Source: Sitta carolinensis | Lineage: Eukaryota; Chordata; Aves; Passeriformes; Sittidae | DNA length: 64,000 nt | Direction of reading: 5' to 3' | Assembly: GCA_032173965.1 (NCBI GenBank) | Contig: JAVUNC010000004.1 | Span: forward strand, 20,995,001 to 21,059,000 | Part shown: piece by piece, positions 12,626 through 23,590 of the stretch | Layout of the letters: every line of letters begins with the position of its first letter | Numbering within the stretch: the first letter of the stretch is position 1 | Notes under the pieces: model-generated | Told to the model about the DNA's origin: nothing | The model's database searches: none | Seen by the model: the letters and a program-made list of their open reading frames with translations, nothing else | Translations under genes and position numbers: made by a program

Positions 12626-12712
12626 ACACACACACACACACAAAAAAAAAAAAAAACAAAAACAAAAAAAAAAAAAACCCAAACAAAAAAAAAAACCCAC
12701 AAAACAAAACTA
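12626..12712. repeat. (CA)n microsatellite plus A-rich tract
   Basis: A run of CA dinucleotides passes into long A runs broken by single C or short CCC. The frames reported across it on both strands are low-complexity artefacts. Confidence 0.9.
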
Positions 12713-15479
12713 ATGAACCTAAAAACCCCAAGCACATTCATTGTTTCAAAGACCTATAAGGTACTTTGTGCTGTTCTACTGGAATATTATATACTCACAT
12801 GAAAACTAAACTATGTTAAAATGACTCTGAGTGTAGTATGTTGAACCTTGTCAAAAGCTTAGTGTTTTTTTCATTATGATACTACATGCACCATCCACAC
12901 AAGTATAATGATTATGCAAGCTGGCTCTGGGAGAGAGAAATAGCTATTGCAGTTATTCAAAGGACTTTCTTTCTTGTTTTCCTCCTCTGCACGTTGTGTG
13001 TCTGTACTGTGAAACAGTCTGACATCTCCTATGTAGGGATTTAGGGATTCATTTGCGACAAATATAATGGTAATTTTATTTGGTTGTGTAAAATAACAAC
13101 TTTCCAAAAATCTACTGGGCAATTGATCAGAAATTAGTATGACCATATCATGGATTTTCAAGTCAACTGTGTGACCTAAACCAGGACACTGTGTCACTGA
13201 GGAAGTAAATTACTTTCATTTGATTACAAGCAGAAGATCCTAATATAACATTTAAAATTCTAGGTACTGGAGATTTGAAGGCTCAGGGACTGGCTTCCCT
13301 TCACATATAAATGTGAAGGTCTGTTTAATTCCATTAATTTTAGGCATCAAAATCAAAGTCTTGAAATTAGGAACTTAATTGCCTAGATTATCTATACAGC
13401 AAGAAGCACCTACAAGGTGCTTCATTATTTGAGGGAAAGATTTATTCTTCTATAGCTACCATATACCTACCTCTGTACTGTACTACCTAAGCCATGTGTA
13501 TCTCTATATCTGTCTCCAAAAAAGAGAATCACAGATGTGAACCTAAGTTGTAAAACACTCATTTTATAGGGCAGCTTAGAATTGTCACTTAATTGGTTCT
13601 GTAGCAGAGTAAAAAAAACTCAACAAACCAACAAAAAAAAAAAAAAAAAAAATCAAACACTTTCCACTTCTTATGCCTCTAGTTTCTATGCTTGTTCTGT
13701 GTTTTTTCTCTGAAATGAGATTTATGCGTATATTTTGTGTGAAAACCAATAGGTAATAGGCGGGTGAGCTACAAAAATCTGATATCCAAAGTAGGGTGAT
13801 TTATCTTGTTTTAATGTTGCCTCAGGATAAAGTCAAGAATGGAAAATGTAATCTACAATGGTCAGAATATGAGAAGGGTAGCAAAAGTGGAGGTTCCTGT
13901 AATCGTTTTATATAGACAGCAAATGCCATTCTAGTGACATTGGTTCCTTTTTTGCCATCTGTAGTGATGCCAGAGAGGAAAAACCTTAATGATCTGAATA
14001 TTTGCTTCTAATTAAAACATAAAAAATCTTAAATGAATTGGTACTTCTCTGTGTCAGGATTCTTATACTCCACATGATTGAACACTTTCTGCTTTCATTG
14101 GATGACTGAAGAGCCCGGAGTTACTATTAGTTATTTAAAGTTTCATCTGAGAGTGATGTACAGTCCCTTCCATCATCTGAATTTCAAATGTATGATTTTG
14201 CTCTCTCCTGAACAGAGAATTCGGGTTGCTTTCTGCAGCTACACAAAGGGAGAACAGGATCATATTGTTCCCTGTAGAGCTACTGAAACAAATGAATGTA
14301 GTGTGTTGGGCTAAAGAAAGTCACAAACGTTGTAACCGAAAATTTGCTATATTCCACCATGGATACATGCCTAATTTCACATTCCCAGCAGAGATGAATG
14401 GAGTGGTTAACAGATTAGAGAATTTTCTTTCAGGCTATTTTTGATCTCAGGCTGGACTATTTCATTGGTTTACATTTCATTTCCTTATGGCAAGGTTTTC
14501 TGAAAGTAGAGGAGCAGAAACAGCAAAATGCAAAGGAACAGAAATAAAGGAGAAAAAAAATGTTATAACCCAGAAAATATATACCAACCTGGTGGTGAGG
14601 GGTTTTTATGGAATGTTGAGAGCAATATATTTATTTCACTAGAAATATAAACTTGATAAAGAGCAACTGATGCACTTCTTTCATTTTAATCATGTAATAT
14701 GATATACAAATAATATTAAATTTGTAAGTTAAAAAAATTAGGAAGAAAATTTACTAATCTAAATAACATTGCTATATTATGATTTATACATTGACCTAGA
14801 CTTCATGTCACATCCTGGCTGTGAAATTAACCCTTCCTGTGATCTCTAATAAATTATTCTTTTTATCAGATCTTCCTTTTTTTACCACATTTAAAATGAA
14901 TAAAATATGAAAAAAAATCTATACAAATTATTTAGAAATTAAGATCTCATTGAAAACAAATATCCACATTCAGAAAAGGCAGCTACTGTTATCTATATAG
15001 AATTGTGGGGACTAATTGATGTAGTTTAATATATTTTAAGAACAATGCTGAAAAAAGGTGGTTTGCCTTCAGCTAAGAACCTGCACAATAGTGCAAACAC
15101 AGGATGGAGGTTTTCTAGAGAGCTGCGGGTTCTTGCAACTGAAACTGAATTTTGCGCTGTACAATTTGGGCAAAGCTACTGCAGAAAGACAATGTGACAA
15201 TGGATCGAGCCCTTCAAAATTCATCTTCTCTCAAGTCCCCTTCACATTTGCTTTTTCAAATCTATCTTAGTCCTATTATTTTTTTTAAATTTTCACTGCT
15301 TGGCTCCATACTAAACAGGCAACATATATTTGGGTTTCATCCAAAATTATTAAGCACTATGCATGGCAATAGGATAACATTAATAAATTTTGTTAGTGGC
15401 AGAATAGTAACTCAAAAATTCCTGGCTTTCAACCCTACTCAGTATCTCTGCCTCCTCTTTATTCAATAAGCAATCACAG
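12713..15479. other. A+T-rich noncoding sequence
   Basis: Unique-looking DNA with stops throughout. A run of 20 A lies at 13633-13652. Frames of 70-107 codons (for example minus strand 12874-13197) show no domains. No repeat family recognised. Confidence 0.6.
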
Positions 15480-15740
15480 TTTTTCTTTTTCTCCTTTTCC
15501 TTTTCCCCTCCCTCCCTTCCTCCCTCCCTCCCTTCCTTCCTTCCTTTTTTTCTTTCTTTCCTCTTTTCTTTCTATTTCTTTTCTTTTCTCTTTGATTTTC
15601 TCTGCTTTTCTTCGCTTTTTCTCTCTATTCTTTCTTTTCATTGTTTGTTTTTTCTTTTTCTCTATCTCTTTATATATTTCTCTCTTCTTTTCTCTTTCTC
15701 TCTCTCACTTCTTTCTTTCTTTCTCACTTTTTATTTCTTT
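15480..15740. repeat. 260-bp polypyrimidine (C/T) tract
   Basis: The plus strand is almost entirely C and T. CCCT/CCTT-type tetranucleotide repeats fill 15500-15545 and TTTC/TCTC-type repeats follow. A and G occur only as scattered single bases. The minus strand is the matching polypurine strand. Such tracts can adopt triplex (H-DNA) structure. The 60-codon frame rich in Phe, Ser and Leu inside it is an artefact. Confidence 0.92.
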
Positions 15741-17029
15741 CAGTAGCCAGTTACAGAAGAAAGGTGGGTTTTGAGGTGTCTTTTGGTTTGATGAGAAAAA
15801 TATTTATTCTCTTGTAATTTCTGCATATCAAAATTTTCAGTTTTAAATTGTTTGCCTTAATCTTAATGTGCCTAAAATAAAGGAATACTTGTGGAGCTCA
15901 GAGTATTGAAATCATTATTGACACAATAATAAATGAGTTAAGCATTACAAAGTACTTAGATAAACAGGCTTATTAAACTATTGGAATGAACTGGGAACAC
16001 TATAGAAGATGATTTTATGGCCTTTACCAGTCAGATAATTCTTTTTCTTATTAAGCAGTTAAAATAACACTGATCAATCATCAATACCAATTTTATGGCT
16101 CTTTGTCATAAAACAGACACACTGTAATTCATAAGGAGTGATCCGTGTAATGCTGCAATCTCTCTTTATTTTCAAAACATCTCATAGAGGCAAGATGTAA
16201 CAGATATTCCATAGATGAATCTCTTCTATTAAGTATGAACAAGGCATTTATGGATGATGTATATTTGTTGACAAAGGAACACAAGCCAAGTTTTCACAGG
16301 TGTCAGCTCTGTTTTGGAACTTGAACAAGCAATTAACTGGGGCACTGAGACTGCTCTAAGCTTCATTGGCTATTCAGACCTTTATGGTGCACTACATCAT
16401 TGGGTGGAGGCAGCATATTATGGAGCTATGTTCTGCCAGAAAGCTTTCTTTATGCTTCGTTGGAAGGCATATACAAGAGCAAGTGCTCACACAGAAATAA
16501 GTGGCAAATCTGAGCCTCATAAAAAGATATACATTATGTGGGAGACACACGCTAGGAAATCGAAAGAGGTTTCTAAAAAATGTGGTAGAATAAAAGGGAA
16601 AAAAGGTAAAATGGAAGTTTTGAAGTAGAAGAAGATAAGACAGAAGTGTCACAGTATAATTGAGATTGGAATTGACCTGTTGAGATTATCTGCTTCAACA
16701 TAATTTTTAAAGCAGATTGCTCAGGGCTGTGTCCATTCAGGCTTTGAATCTAAGATTAGATAACCAGGATGAGAGGTTAAATTGTAGGTAAGTTAAGTAG
16801 AAATACCTGCATGTGAGTTTCTACTCATTGCCTCCTGCATTTTCAGTGGTCGCCACCATGATGATTCTGGCTGCACCATCTTCAATTTCTTTACTTCACT
16901 TTGCTAGGCACACCATGAGAAGATTCCCACTTGAGTCCGTCTCTTTATAATGCAGAAAGGTTAGATGCTCAGGAAGCTGTTAGCCTTTTATTCTAAGGCA
17001 CATTGATAACTCATGTACAACTTGGTGCT
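15741..17029. other. A+T-rich noncoding sequence
   Basis: A 104-codon plus-strand frame lies at 16314-16628. Its first codon is TTG, it has no ATG near its start, and it shows no recognisable domain, so it is not called a gene. The rest is unique sequence. Confidence 0.5.
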
Positions 17030-17953
17030 GACCAGTTTCCATAGGATCTTTCCTGTAAAACTGCTTTCTAGTCAGTCAGCTCCCAGAGCTCACTTGTGCC
17101 TCAGTCTACTCCTCCCTGGGTGCAGAAGTTTGCATTTCCCTCAATTCAATTTTGAGACATTTCTTCATCCATTTCTTCTAATTGTTAGGGTTGCTATGAA
17201 TGGCAGAAAAATCATTTAGTGTATCAGTCACTTTTCCCAGTTTTGTATTATCGGCTGCCTTGCTTAGGGTACAGTTTTGTGTCCATAGTCAAGGTCGTTA
17301 ATCAGGACGTTAAAAACTATTGACACAATTTTGACCCCTGGGATACTGCTGCAGTAGTGAATGGCCTCTAGTGCCACTGATTACAATGGCACTCTGGGCC
17401 TGGCTGCTCAGTTAGCTTTCAATCCACCTCATTTTCCCAATATCTAGCCTGTATTTTATTAGTTTGTCTATGAGTATGTTATGGGAGTCAAAGTCAAAAA
17501 AGGCTTGCTAAAATCCAGACAACCATTTCGTTCACCATCATCTGAGTGATCTCATTGTAGAAAGCTATTAGGTTGGTCCAGCACTACTTCCTTTTAATTA
17601 ATCCATGCTAACTACTTCCAATGACCTTCTTCTCCTTGCCATGCCTGGAAATGGCTTCCAGGACCAGTCACTGCATCACATTCCTAGGGATTGAGATGAA
17701 CCCTGCAGTTCCTCAGACTCTTTCTTCCCCTTTATGAAGGCAGGGCTGGTATCTGCATCCTTCTAGTCTCCAGGGACTTTCCCCAGTCATCATGATATTT
17801 TGAAGAAAATTGAGAGTGACCCCACAATGACACCAGTCAAGTCCTTTGGAACTTGAAGGTACATCCCATCAAGTCTCATGGACTTGTGTGTGTTCAGATG
17901 TTTAAATTTCCCCAAACCAAATTCTCCTTCACTGAGGGTAAGTTTTCAAAATT
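17030..17953 (-). mobile_element. CR1 LINE, minus strand, distal part
   Basis: This is the longest CR1 piece in the window. On the plus strand it runs through reverse-complemented CR1 blocks in their normal order: CTGCTTTCTAGTCAGTCAGC (about 17060), the CTGGGTGCAGAAGTTTGCA block (about 17117), the GTATCAGTCACTTTTCCCAG block (17221), the GACCCCTGGGATACTGCTGC block (about 17333), and GACTTGTGTGTGTTCAGATG (17881). Coding capacity is lost through frameshifts and stops. The element continues at 18078 after a SINE insertion. Confidence 0.88.
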
Positions 17954-18077
17954 ACAGAATCACAGAATAGTCTGAGTTGGAAGGAACCCACAAAGATCAT
18001 TGAGCCAGCTCGTTAATGAATGTCCCACAAAGGGATCAACCACATAAACTTCACATTATTAGCATCAGGCTCTAATC
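17954..18077 (-). mobile_element. TguSINE1-type SINE, minus strand, inserted in a CR1
   Basis: The plus strand begins with the CR1-like 3' tail (ACAGAATCACAGAATAG, then GAGTTGGAAGGAACCCACAA). It continues through GTTAATGAATGTCCC into a reverse-complemented tRNA-like head: AGGGATCAACCAC corresponds to the B-box region, and ATTATTAGCATCAGGCTCTAA to the anticodon arm and D-arm of a tRNA-Ile-like sequence. This head-tail combination is the hallmark of the passerine TguSINE1 family. The 5' head is slightly truncated or decayed at about 18077. It splits a CR1 whose sequence resumes immediately afterwards. The tRNA portion is not a functional tRNA gene. Confidence 0.82.
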
Positions 18078-18198
18078 TCCAATTTTTCCCCATGGTCTGA
18101 AGGACCTGGGATTTCCTAAAGGTAAATTCTACCAGAAAAGAAGGCATTAAGTATCTTGGCATTTTCTGTCTACTTTTTAATTTCTGTCTACCCTCCTG
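18078..18198 (-). mobile_element. CR1 LINE, minus strand, continuation after SINE
   Basis: This resumes the same CR1 found at 17030-17953. The block around 18130-18165 (AAAGAAGGCATTAAGTATCT) is the conserved CR1 stretch that normally follows, in reverse complement, the GACTTGTGTGTG block lying before the SINE. The match fades near 18198. Confidence 0.7.
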
Positions 18199-18204
18199 CA
18201 TTTT

Positions 18205-18261
18205 GAAGATCTTTAAAGATCTCTTCCAACCTCAGCTGTTCCATCATTCTGGGATTCTGTA
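18205..18261 (+). mobile_element. CR1 3' tail, plus strand
   Basis: A short sense-orientation CR1 3' end: GATCTTTAAAGATCTCTTCC, then AACCTCAGCTGTTCCATCATTCT and the terminal octamer-like GGATTCTGT. It lies head to head with the minus-strand CR1 beside it, so it is a separate, severely 5'-truncated insertion. Confidence 0.78.
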
Positions 18262-20243
18262 AACCTTGGCTTTAATTACTACTTTACACATTCTTTTAGA
18301 GATATGAAATGCCTGGAAGAAAGGAAAGGTTGTATTCCTTCATACAAATTTCCTTCCTCAAAGGCTTAAAAGGCCATTTCTGTTTTAAAATAGTGCTGCA
18401 TGAAGACTTCACTAAGGAACATTTTTAATATCATTGTAATAATGGAGATTATTTGGTCAATGCTAAACAGCCAACTTAAACACTTGAAAAGCAGGGCATG
18501 CCCTCAAATCGTGTTTCTAGGAGAAACTTGATATCTTTAATAAAAATTACTGTTAGATTAACTACACGAACCACCTTTCTACTAAGCTAAAAAGGCATTT
18601 TAATATTCAATTATTTATTTTCCCTGAGAAATTTAAATTTTTCTAATATTGTTTAACCAACTTCAATAGACTTATGAAAATAAGAAGCACTGATCAAAGC
18701 ATCTTAAATGTGTCTACTCAAAGACAATGCCTTCAAAGCTAAATTTTTACATTGTAAACTGAAACAAAATTTCCACTGGTTATCAATCCTTGAAGCTAAA
18801 GCAAATTAAAATATAAGAGAATGGAAGAAAAAAAAATAGTCCCTTTAAAGATTCTCTGAAATTCTATTGATGTTACTTAAGTAGTGCAGCCATAAAACTG
18901 TAAAAGAATTAACACAGTCTCCTACGAAGGTATTTAAGCGATGACGCATTCATGAAACCAGGATTTCCCCCGAGACATTTTGTGAAAGTATGGAGTCAAT
19001 GAGCACACAGTTCACTGGTATGTACAATATACACCAACTCTATATGTAGATATACATATATGTATATGTACATACAATATGCATTACAGCATATAATACG
19101 TAAAGCTGCACATCTTCCATCCCCTCAGAGAAAAATGGCAAAATCTAAACCTTTCTAAAGCAAAATAATATCTCAAGTTTCACCAGTTATATTATGAGAC
19201 AAGAAGAGTGTATGGCAGTCTGAAAAAAAACAAGCAATTCACTGGCTGGTATTGAATGTTACATGATGTAATTGCAATTCAAGTTACAATTGAAATCTCT
19301 GCATCCAGCATGACATAGAGCACTACTAAGGGACTAGAATATTTTAAAATAGACTCAAACACGTTAGAGATGTGTTCTTGGGAGCAGTGAGTTGTTTCTC
19401 CTTTTAACCTTAGTGTTCTTCTACAGTAAATTCTTTTGTAAATTTTTCTAAAAGAAGAACATAATATAACTTAATTGGAAATTATTGTCCACAATTTATA
19501 GTAATTTTCCTCAACATTTCTCTCTGAGGAAGATTTGAAGTGAGTAATCCATAAAATATTGGTTTTAGTACCTGATTTTAATTTGTTTGCTTATTTATTT
19601 TCACAGAACTTGGCTAAAAAATATTTACTTCTACCCTCCTCAGAATGTCAGCTAGCCTGACTAAAATAATCTGAATCTAAGTTAATTAATTTAAAAAAAC
19701 AACACACTAACAAATTAACCCAAAGCATATTGCATCCTAGGACAAAATTAATTTGACTTATATCAGACATCTTCACAGGATAATGCTTACCATTTCTTAT
19801 TCTCTAGATTATGCAGTTTTAACAATATGAAAATTTTTAAAAAGTTATAATAAAATTACCATTATTTAATATTAAGATAAAGCATCATGTAGGAAAAAAT
19901 GGGAAGCCTTTTTTGAGTCCAAAGTTCTGTCAAATGCATTAGAGAAATAACAAATAATGGTAATAATATAAACTTCATCAAAGATTATAAAAATTATTGC
20001 AATTTAAGGACAAAAATGTTGAAGTTTCCATTTCAGGGAAATAATAGATGAAAAGAGATGTCTAGCATCTTTTAGCATTAATTTAATTAATGCATCATTT
20101 AGCATTAAAAATTCTGTGATTTCAAGAACCATAGTAAGTTCACAAAGTTTATCAAATTAATTCATCAACTCACTTTTCTTCTTCTCACAGTACTTTCTGA
20201 ACATCAATGGATTGTATTGTGACTGTCCTTTAAGTGCTATGGT
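18262..20243. other. A+T-rich noncoding sequence
   Basis: Unique-looking DNA. A TATA/TACA-rich, partly palindromic stretch lies at 19021-19090. A 19-base near-perfect palindrome, GCATTAATTTAATTAATGC, is at 20075-20093. No gene seen. Confidence 0.6.
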
Positions 20244-20630
20244 TTATAAGTTTATATCTGTTCTGATCCAAAATTGGTGAAATGTAGAACATGTTGAAGT
20301 ATACAGAAAAAATAACACCACCAAGGGAAAAATAATACAATTTCTTAAATCTTTCCTTATTACATATTGAAGTAATTGAGACACTGTGATTATTTGAGTA
20401 CTGCCAACCAACTTAAAAATTGGGCAAACCCTTTGGAAAAGACCATATGTAGTCTGGTTTTCTAGGCCTGAGGTTTCTGAGTTTCTGAACTCAGTTTCTT
20501 CGTGGTGTTTAGGTTTCAGAAGACCTTGTTCCCACAGACTTGACATAAACATCCCAAGTGTTATTGTAACGAGAGTGATGTTTTGCATTCTTTTCTGTGG
20601 GATGGATTTGTCTCTATCCATTGCTTTGGG

Positions 20631-20698
20631 CCAATGGGAAGAAGAGTTCTGGCACTCTTTGAACCAATGAGAGTGGCCTGTTCTAAAAGGTATATAAG
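20631..20698 (+). promoter_or_regulatory. Promoter-like cluster: two CCAAT boxes and a TATA box
   Basis: CCAAT boxes at 20631-20635 and 20664-20668 precede TATATAAG at 20691-20698, all on the plus strand. The spacing matches a retroviral U3 or a simple cellular promoter, and the start site would be near 20720-20725. No AATAAA follows within R-sized distance and no open frame follows, so an LTR cannot be confirmed. A 125-codon minus-strand frame with an ATG start (20244-20621) begins 10 bases to the left; its translation has a plausible hydrophobic N-terminal segment but I do not recognise it. The likeliest reading is an old LTR U3; the second is chance. Confidence 0.4.
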
Positions 20699-20798
20699 GA
20701 AGTCAATTGTTTTAGTAAAGTAGAGTCAGATACAGTTTTTTATAACGAGGTCTCATGTTGTTTGTTCATCACCCACAGCGACAACCATCTGTTAAGGA

Positions 20799-22977
20799 CA
20801 ATAAGGAAAAATCAAACATGTATATTCCAGGACTAGACAGAAAAGTCATAATTGTCACCACTCTACTTCACTAAACAAATAATGCAATTTCATACAGACC
20901 CAGAATATCTAGAACATCTATCTCTTTCTCAGAATAATTTGTTTTGCTAAAGAAATTCATTTCTCACCATTTCGTTACTTTGTCGTATAAAAATTGATCA
21001 CAGACAAATAACCTCTATCTCCATGTTCCCTGAGATTTATTGAGATTGATTTTTGGAAGCATGTCAAAAATTTTGAAACAAAATGAATTTTCTTAATAAG
21101 TGGATAAATCTTGTCCATCTTTGTTTCTTGGAGAGGATTAACCCAGAAATGATAGTTGCTTGCTCCCACAAGACTGATATTTGAAACAAAAAATTCAGGA
21201 GTGTGGTACTGAGTTGAGATTTTTGTTTCTCTTGTTGAGATCAAACTCAATAGAGCTAAAATCTTGCACAACAGCATTGTCCACTTTTTTTCCTCTGCCA
21301 AATGCAGAAGATCCCAACCTTTGTATCTTGTACAACTGCCAGTAGTATCGAACTTGGAATGCAAGTGGTGTAGCACGGCACACACATTTGCTATAGAAAG
21401 GCAAAATAATGCTACATATATCCCAGTATCTTGATTCTTCTCATGAAAAAAATTTATTTGGAAGAAAGAACTGATATAACAGAAAGCAAGTACAATAATT
21501 TTCTCTTGTAACGAGTGCTTTCTCAGATTGTCTATGACAAAAAAGATTTGAGTTGAAGATTTGAAAAGATTTTGATTTCTTTTTTCACAGATAAATCCAT
21601 GTTTTTATTCTTTCTTATAATCAGCCTTGAAAACTGCTGTTTTCTACTATATATAGCTAAGAAGGATGAACTGGATATTTCAAGAAATGCAAAATCATTG
21701 TAATAACTGCGGAGTATTTTTCATGGTTTCCTTTTTATGACTTAAAGAAATTCTTGTCATGTTCATATGAAGGACATTTCTGTTCAGATAATAATCTAAT
21801 ACAGGATATTACAAAATATATTTTGAAAATTGCTTAGACTTTGTGGGAAGAAATACTATCTTTTCTAACAATATGTGCAGTATTTCCATTAAGTTTTATT
21901 GCTGCCTTTTTTCTTAACATAATACTTGAAGTACATAAGCTCAAGTACATTCATTCTCTTGTACCAAAATATGATGCACTTCTGGTGGAAATGTGAGTAG
22001 AAGGATAATTATAAATCTTCTGTTGCATCCTGTAATGATATTTATTGTGCTGACTTTTCAAATATTTTATTTCATGGTAAATTTTTCTTTAACTTTCTTT
22101 TTTGGGCTTAATGCTGCCATCACATAAAATGCCATTTTTATATCTGACAGCAGTGTTTGACTGCAAAAACTGTGGTTCATGAAAAAGAAGTTGAGCTTCC
22201 TATTGTTGGTGTCCAAAATGACAACTGCGTTTTGTTTTGCCATTCCACTACTCAGACAGTTGCTGTCAAAACTTTATAACTCTCTGAAGAGAGTTAAATG
22301 TAAGCAGACACAAAGAATTTACTTCCACTAACAGAAGGAAAGACATGTTTTCAAGGTATTTTTAAGAGGTAAAATATACTTGGCATTGTAATTTCATCAA
22401 GAATGACTTCCAATTGAGCTATAGTTAGGATTTTCACTGATTATGCCCACTTTGGTTTTATTTTCCTTTTTTAAATTTACTTACTTTTAGCAATTCAAGG
22501 CAGCTGATGTGCTATATAACCTTTGGTTCTGCTATATAAGCTTTCTGCTATATAACCAGAGAATCACTATACCCAATTAAATCTCTGAAGTAGATGTCTC
22601 TTTTCTGTTCTTTTTATGTTATAATGATTTTCTCATCTTCTTGACACATTTATTCTACTTGCTACTTCTTGGATATCAGCTGTTAACTTTTTGTAACTTC
22701 TGCTTTTCACTGTTAAGAATCCAGTTAACTTTGTAAATCAAACCCAGTATCTGACAATAGGATTTAGGTGGATTTGAGACCTAGATATTTTATTCAACTA
22801 ATAATTCATACACAGTAAGTCTACTGTTCTGTGGAATAATTGACATGCTGTAGAACAAAGATTAAAGGAAAAATTATTTTGTCTCATTTGCTTCATACTC
22901 TTTCCAGCTCCTTTATTGATCACTGTAGAAGCCCTCACATTAAACCTGGGCAATAGCAGGAAACAATGTTATGAGTG
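20799..22977. other. A+T-rich noncoding sequence
   Basis: A 136-codon minus-strand frame (20975-21385) starts at GTG and shows one hydrophobic stretch, but nothing recognisable. Three copies of TGCTATATAA lie at 22510-22519, 22530-22539 and 22546-22555. No repeat family or gene is supported. Confidence 0.55.
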
Positions 22978-23226
22978 TGTTCTGGGTTTGTCAAGACTTA
23001 ATCTGCTTCATACTATGTGGTCCTGGGGATGTTTTTTTTTGATTTGTGCTGAAAATAGTGTTGATAATACAAGGAGTTTTCTTTCTCTTTTGTTTCTGGG
23101 CAGTGCTCACAGACAGTCAAGGCCTTTCCTGCTTCTCACATCACCCCACCAGTGTGGAGGCTGGGGTGCATGAGAAGTGGAGAGAGTACACAGCTAGGAC
23201 AGCTGACCCCAGCAGACCAATGGGTT
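22978..23226 (+). mobile_element. 5' part of endogenous retrovirus LTR, family A
   Basis: This begins TGTTCTGGGTTTG and carries the family-A U3 blocks in sense orientation: TTTGTGCTGAAAATAGTGTT (about 23043), GCTTCTCACATCACCCCACC (about 23131), and ACAGCTGACCCCAGCAGACC (about 23199). It is the same family as the minus-strand LTR at 4496-5057. It stops just before the position where the TATA region should begin, and a CR1 in minus orientation starts there, so the 3' half is missing. Confidence 0.75.
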
Positions 23227-23590
23227 ATCACAGAATCACAGATTATTAAACTTGGAAAAGACCTCTAGATCAGCAAGTCCCAACATTGTTGCTCTTATTT
23301 GGAAGGCAAATGATGACCCTTCCAGTGCTACCGTGTCTTCCTTGTAGTGAGGGGCCTAAAACTAAACAAAAGATTTGAGATGCAGCCTCACCAGTGCCAG
23401 TTAGAGTGGCACAATCGCTTCCCCTGTCCTGCTGGCCACACTATTTCTGACAAAGGCCGGAATACCATTGTTCTTTTTGGACACCTGGACACGTGCTGGC
23501 TCATGTTCAGCTGTTGTTGCAGCAGGTGTGTTGCAACACCCCCAGGTCCTTTTCTGCTGAGCAACTTTCCAGCCAATCTGGAATCATCCC
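23227..23590 (-). mobile_element. CR1 LINE 3' end, minus strand, abutting an LTR
   Basis: The plus strand begins with the CR1 tail TCACAGAATCACAG and the CTTGGAAAAGACCTCTAGAT block. After an internal gap it passes into more 5' CR1 sequence, with GATGCAGCCTCACCAGTGCC (about 23379) and CCCCCAGGTCCTTTTCTGC (about 23539). The match is lost at about 23590. The first 60 bases and the later part may be one element with an internal deletion. Confidence 0.78.

Noticed and set aside
16314..16628. 104-codon plus-strand frame preceded by a TTTTCACAG acceptor-like site
   Set aside because: Its first codon is TTG, there is no convincing donor, and no domain is seen. A single exon cannot be supported.
18020..18077. 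tRNA-like sequence
   Set aside because: It is the decayed head of a SINE joined to a CR1-like tail. It lacks a complete cloverleaf and is not a tRNA gene.
20975..21385. 136-codon minus-strand frame with a hydrophobic stretch
   Set aside because: It starts at GTG, shows no recognised motif and its second half looks random. It may be an old retroviral remnant but cannot be shown.
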